Positions 59,601-64,000 of a DNA stretch of 64,000 nucleotides are shown here, piece after piece. The notes below the pieces were generated by a model. It saw only the letters and a program-made list of their open reading frames with translations, ran no database searches and had not been told where the DNA came from. The translations under genes were made by a program, and so were the position numbers. The DNA is taken from NCBI RefSeq assembly GCF_011745365.1, contig NW_024468916.1, positions 1,285,630 to 1,349,629 on the forward strand. Reading direction: 5' to 3'. This stretch comes from Cryphonectria parasitica EP155 (taxonomy: Eukaryota; Ascomycota; Sordariomycetes; Diaporthales; Cryphonectriaceae). Position 1 is the stretch's first letter. Each line of letters starts with the position of its first letter.

Positions 59601-60450
59601 CAACACTCCAGTTCGGAAGACCTGGTAGCATGGAAAATAGCTAGAGGCATTCTAGGTCAGGTCTGGACGGGATACTGGTATTGTTGGGCAGTTCGTTGTC
59701 GTCCGGTCAGCTCACTCAGTGATATATTCGAGAGCTTGCAGGTTGGCTGTAGATCACAGTCTGGCGTTGTGTGCACAACGCTGACCTCACACCATGCCGT
59801 GTGTCTTGTGGCCTGGACGCCTTGCCAAACTCTTTTCCAAGGCAGTTTTCCGTCTATCTGTCTGCTCAGCCATAAGATGCATTGTCTGGACTGGCAGAAA
59901 CAGGGCTGAGCTCGATCAATGTGTATGAGAGAGAGGCAGGCTAGCTCACGGCGGGATGATATGCACGAGACTTCGGATGCCATGATCAGAGTGCGTGCCA
60001 CATCTGAGCCCAAAATCTAAGAGACATTTGGCTAGGGTGGGATCTCGATGAGCACTTCACTTCATGACTTGTCTTCGAAACGGACCAGAGGAAGAGATAC
60101 GTGAAAGGTTCGATGACGACTTTATTCGAATTGAAGACATGGTGAGAGGTGGATTAGAAAGATTTCATCCACCCCTCCTACTTGCTTTCCCCTACCTTCA
60201 GGAAATTCGTTTAGAATGAATAGAGATGATATTTGGCTCTATACCCTGGCCCAACAGTTTGCCTCGCGGCGGAATATCCTAATGTCCTTTTTTTTGTCTT
60301 CCTTTCTTTCCATATCTATAAATGCCGTTCTTCTATTGTTTCTTTTTCCTCTCACACCACGTCAAGATGCTTCCAAGAGATGATCATGCTGAGACCCAGC
60401 CAGTCCAAACCCTCAGGCGCCCTTTGGGCTCTTCAATTTTGTTTCACACC
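51323..60450. other. 9.1-kb gene-free region upstream of the C2H2 factor
   Basis: The longest stretch without a gene in the window, between the C2H2 factor start and the rib3 stop. Frames of 100-210 codons occur on both strands, but with inconsistent codon use and no supporting splice sites or motifs. It contains a CA repeat followed by a CT repeat (53603-53657), a purine-rich tract at 55185-55235 and mixed-sequence DNA without obvious transposon ends. It probably contains the promoter and an extended leader of the C2H2 factor. A non-coding RNA or a fast-evolving small gene cannot be excluded. Confidence 0.5.
53603..53657. repeat. compound CA/CT microsatellite
   Basis: A CG/CA dinucleotide run (53603-53638) is followed directly by a CT run (53640-53657). 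Confidence 0.95.
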
Positions 60451-61273
60451 TTATGACCCGTTCATCTCCAGCTTCCCTTCCAGTTTCTCGACATGGTCGA
60501 CTAGAGCCTCAATCGTACACACCTTAAGTCCCCATCTCCTCGCAAACCGAACACACGCCTCGCCGCGCAGCATGCCAGGGGCCCTGCAGATGGCCTGACC
60601 CTCGACCTCCTGGCCGTCATCGACAATCTCGCAGATGACGGCGGCCGGCCTCTTCCCCGCGAGGCGGCAAAACTCAGTGGCGGCCTCGGTGTGGCCGGGG
60701 CGCTGCCTGACGCCGCCGGGCCGGGCACGAAGCGGGAGGACGTGACCGGGCCGCCGGAAGCTCTCGGCGGTGGCATTCGGGTCAGCCAGCGTGCGGCAGG
60801 TCAGGGCGCGGTCTTGGGCGGAGATGCCGGTGGTGACGGAGGGGTCGGCGGCATCGACGGTGACGGTGTAGGCGGTGGTTCGAGGGTCCTCAGACCGGGC
60901 GACCATCTGGGGCAGAGCGAGGGTCTCGGTGAGATGAGGGGCCAGGGGGGCGCAGATGTAGCCCGAGGAGTGACGGACCATGAAGGCCATCTGCTCGGCG
61001 GTGATGGACTCGGCGGCGATGATGAGGTCGGCCTCATTCTCGCGTGTCGGGGCGTCGAGGACAACTATGAACTGGCCATCACCTGCGCACGTATGAGTAC
61101 AGATCAGCAAAGGGAATCTTCATTTCCTTCTTGGAACCAGTGCGAGCTCGCTGTGTGTCCAATTGGGAGCGGAAAAGAGAGGAGGAGGAGGAAGAAGGAA
61201 GAGGCGTACGGAAGGCTGCGATGGTGTCTGGTATCGAGTCGAACTCGGACCGGTCGAGGGTTTCCGAGGTCAT
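60451..61273 (-). CDS. rib3: 3,4-dihydroxy-2-butanone 4-phosphate synthase (riboflavin synthesis)
   Basis: Two exons (61273-61210, 61082-60451) give 231 residues. It converts ribulose 5-phosphate to dihydroxybutanone phosphate plus formate, the four-carbon precursor of riboflavin. Seen: FDSIPDTIAAF, then the metal/substrate loop with RENEADL (35-41) after splicing, HSSGYICAPL, TTGISAQDRALT, FRRPGHVLPLRARPGGV and RPGHTEAATEF, ending in KVCTIEALVDHVEK. Length matches the monofunctional fungal enzyme; no GTP cyclohydrolase II domain is fused. Intron 61083-61209 has a GTACGC donor. It is divergent from coq3, with 791 bp between the starts. Confidence 0.95.
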
Positions 61274-62064
61274 TCTGGTACCAGGCAGAGGTTTTGCTGC
61301 CTTCAGCAGATATTATTTCGAGCGCAGAGAAGCCCTCCTGTCGTCACTGTCCTGAGAAGGTTGTCGGTCCGGAACACTCGGGGGGTTCTGAGCTCGTATG
61401 TTACACGCACAATATTTGGCAGGGCGCTGTCCTGTGAGCAAGACTTAGGGCGATCCAGCGTTCAGAAGAGAACTTATTCGCAGTGTAGAGACAAGGACAG
61501 GAAGGGCAGACGGAAGGAGCAGGAGGCATATACTGCGAGAATATGGAGGGAGAGAGCATGCATGTACTTTGTAGGCAAAGGAAGATTGGTCTTAGAATAT
61601 CGTCGCCAAACATGCCCCGCGATGGGGAACGTCCCGATCCCGCTCCCACCCTGGTTTGCAGTGACGACTTGGGTGCTGCTGAGTGAGCGATTGGCACATG
61701 CTTAGTAAATCAATTTTCAGCGCCATCTGACCTGTTTGGCTTTTCGCCGAGGCGGCGGTCCGCGCCCCTGAGATGGACGCCTTAGGACCCTGCAGCTAAC
61801 CGCTACAAAACGGCGCCATTAGTGTACAACGGCATACAGCAGAGTACCTGAGTACCGGGATCTGGGTCGCCTTGCCCCACCGAGCCACCAAAAAGTTCAG
61901 CTCAACCAACCGTCGTCACCATTATCATCACCATCGCTTCTCACAACCCTTCGCGTCCTCAGCAGGCTTGTCTCATTTTTGTGTGTGTGAGAGAGACTCC
62001 TGTTGCCACCATTGAGGCTGAAAGGGAAGAGTGAAGATCAAGGAAACTTGCACAAATATACACC
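61274..62064. promoter_or_regulatory. divergent promoter region, rib3 / coq3
   Basis: 791 bp between the divergent starts of two cofactor-synthesis genes. No specific element is recognised. Confidence 0.55.
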
Positions 62065-63048
62065 ATGGCACCTTCGAGAGCGGCAGCCTCAAAAGCTTTG
62101 CTGCGCCCAGTCACCAGGGCAGCTCGATCTCCACCGGCTCCGCGACTCACAACACTCGAGAAGAAGAAAACATTCATCACTATCACACCAGCAATACAGC
62201 GCCAGCTACATGGAGACCACGGCAGGGGATTTGCCTCTTCGTCAGCCTCGACCTCATCTTCATCTTCATCTTCTTCACCTGCATACACATCCGTCAACCC
62301 TGCCGAGGTGGCGCATTTCAATGCCCTCGCCTCCTCCTGGTGGGATCCCCATGGGTCCTCACGCATCCTCCATCTCATGAACCCGCTCCGCCACGACTTC
62401 ATCCGTTCCTGCCATGCCGTCCAGCCCGAACCCCTCTCGCCAGCCCACAAGCTTCGCTATCTTGACGTCGGCTGTGGCGGCGGCATCTTCGCCGAGTCCG
62501 CGGCCCGCCTGCCCACCACCGCTTCCGTCACCGCCGTCGATCCCACCCCGGAGGTGCTCAAGATCGCGAGAGCCCACGCCGCCAGGGATCCCTCCCTGGC
62601 CAGCAAGCTCCAGTATGTCAGCGGGACAATCGAGACCCTGCCCTCCCCAGGAGATGAAAGCGACAGGTACGACATTGTCAGCCTGTTCGAGGTCATTGAG
62701 CACGTGGACACGCCGTCTGCTTTTCTCGAGCGGTGCGGCCAGTTCGTGAGACCCGGCGGCTGGCTCGTTCTGAGCACCATCGCCCGGACGTGGACGAGCT
62801 GGTTCACGACTAACTTCATGGCTGAGGACGTGCTCAAGATCGTGCCCAAGGGAACTCATGACTGGTCCAAGTACATCAACTCCGAGGAGCTGAGGAGGTA
62901 CTTTGCGCAGAGGCCGGGCTGGAGCGCTCCCAGGGTCATGGGTGTGGTCTACGTTCCCGGCTTAGGTTGGAAGGAGGTGCCTGGGAGCGAGGCAGTGGGG
63001 AATTATTTCTTCGCCGTGCAGAGGGAGGAAGCCCGATCCGAGGCATGA
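62065..63048 (+). CDS. coq3: ubiquinone biosynthesis O-methyltransferase Coq3
   Basis: One exon, 327 residues. It is a mitochondrial SAM-dependent enzyme that carries out both O-methylation steps of ubiquinone synthesis. The N-terminal 55-70 residues are Arg/Ser/Ala-rich with a poly-Ser run (61-71), a likely mitochondrial presequence. The enzyme begins at VNPAEVAHFNALASSWWDP. Seen: the SAM motif YLDVGCGGGIFAESAARL (132-149), TAVDPTPEVLKIA, YDIVSLFEVIEHVDTPSAFL, PGGWLVLSTIARTW, and GTHDWSKYINSEEL near the C-terminus. These are diagnostic of UbiG/Coq3. The leader is pyrimidine- and A-rich. Confidence 0.95.
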   Translation: MAPSRAAASKALLRPVTRAARSPPAPRLTTLEKKKTFITITPAIQRQLHGDHGRGFASSSASTSSSSSSSSPAYTSVNPAEVAHFNALASSWWDPHGSSRILHLMNPLRHDFIRSCHAVQPEPLSPAHKLRYLDVGCGGGIFAESAARLPTTASVTAVDPTPEVLKIARAHAARDPSLASKLQYVSGTIETLPSPGDESDRYDIVSLFEVIEHVDTPSAFLERCGQFVRPGGWLVLSTIARTWTSWFTTNFMAEDVLKIVPKGTHDWSKYINSEELRRYFAQRPGWSAPRVMGVVYVPGLGWKEVPGSEAVGNYFFAVQREEARSEA

Positions 63049-64000
63049 TGAGACAGGCGCATGCATATTCCTATCTCGACACACGACGTCGCGTAAACAG
63101 GTGTCCTGCGACGACTGTAATACAAATCTTGTGACCACGCAGCGCCGAGACCTGCCGGCAAAGAGCTTCTCACTGCGCCATATCTTGTGTAGGAGGGCCG
63201 TGTGCCGACCAGCACAGCGTGGAGGGCTTTGCTAGGATGCGAGTCTCGCTGCTACCAAGGGGGCGCGGTATCCAGAGACTTATCATGCGGAGTGAGTTTG
63301 AGGCTCACCCATTGTGTTCGTGGACCGGCGATCTGTAGGATCACGACACGACTGCTGTCAGTCGATGCGAGGGGTTGTTTCCATTATTGACTTCGCCCTG
63401 CATGACGAGGCTCGAGCAGAGCAAACGACACACACGCACATGTCCAAACGCCAATTGTCTCCACCTGACGAACTCAGTCGTTGCCGTTCCTGCAGCCACT
63501 CTCCTCGCGTTGAAATCTGTGGCGTTCAGTACCAGTTTCAGCCACGGTCTGCCGATGTATATAGCCTTTTACAAAATCAACCTCAACCATCACTTGTTTA
63601 TGTCGGTACGTAGACCAACCCCAGAACCATGATCTACTCCGTCTCCTGATTATTCTTTGTGAACATCTCTGCCCTTTTCTCTTTCTTCTTATCTCTTAAT
63701 TGGTTTTCCCTTGTTTTCCGCGGATCAATTGTAAAATCTCGTCATCACCTACTCACCTTCGCGAATCCGGGGAGGATCTGGACCCCGGACTGAAACTCCA
63801 TTTCTCCGTGACGACCACCAAACGATGCCTATACGCCGGTCCAGAGGGCCCTCAACATCGAACCACTAATCAAAGGGTGACCAGACATCGGCAATACCAA
63901 TCGGACATGCCAAGAAGCACCAGCTATTTCCAGACGCCTGCTGTTCCCGTTTTCTCTCCGACTCGATAATTGTCACCATCTCCTTTACAATCGACTCCAG
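63049..64000. other. downstream of coq3 to window end
   Basis: The 3' region of coq3, then from about 63620 pyrimidine-rich sequence that could be the leader of a gene starting beyond the window. The small plus-strand frames (63202-63969) are not convincing. Confidence 0.4.

Overview
The window is nuclear DNA of a filamentous ascomycete (Pezizomycotina, most likely Sordariomycetes). The reasons are GC-rich coding regions that favour C/G at third positions, short introns (mostly 50-280 nt) with GTRAGT-like donors, CTRAY branch sites and YAG acceptors, and a gene set typical of that group (creD-type arrestin, Clr5-domain factor, VIVID-like LOV protein, exgD-type glucanase, zincless Fpg). I resolve 20 protein genes with about 30 introns. 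I found no tRNA, rRNA, CRISPR array, transposon or gene cluster. The species cannot be named from the sequence alone.

Layout, left to right. 0.3-6.6 kb: creD-like alpha-arrestin (+) and an Slm1-type BAR/PH protein (+). 6.6-12.4 kb: a gene-free stretch in front of a Clr5-domain putative transcription factor (+). 15-21 kb: mRNA cap methyltransferase (-) divergent from proteasome subunit Rpn7 (+), then alanine aminotransferase (-). 23-27.6 kb: a hypothetical protein (-), SUMO ligase Nse2 (-) and a conserved uncharacterised protein (+). 29.1-29.8 kb: a small VIVID-type LOV protein (+). 31-35.3 kb: a secreted, probably GPI-anchored glycoprotein (-) and a six-exon zincless Fpg glycosylase (-). 37.6-42.2 kb: membrane-anchored GH5 glucanase (-) divergent from the branched-chain keto acid dehydrogenase E1 beta subunit (+). 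43-48.2 kb: capping protein alpha (+), cytochrome b5 (+) and TFIIE beta (+). 49.8-51.3 kb: a four-finger C2H2 factor (-), followed by a 9 kb gene-free stretch. 60.4-63 kb: RIB3 (-) divergent from COQ3 (+).

The genes are mostly unrelated housekeeping functions (transcription, capping, proteolysis, DNA repair, actin, cofactors, amino-acid metabolism) mixed with regulators, as is usual for a fungal chromosome. They do not form a pathway.

The most notable observation is the LOV protein. It keeps the flavin-pocket motifs of VIVID, but the adduct-forming cysteine of the GRNCRFLQ motif is serine (Ser112). Its upstream region carries three CGAT motifs exactly 14 bp apart. Other points of interest are an Slm1 gene whose last exon can be read in a short or a long form, a non-AUG leader-like extension before alanine aminotransferase, and a 19-nt micro-exon followed by a GC-AG intron in the capping protein gene.
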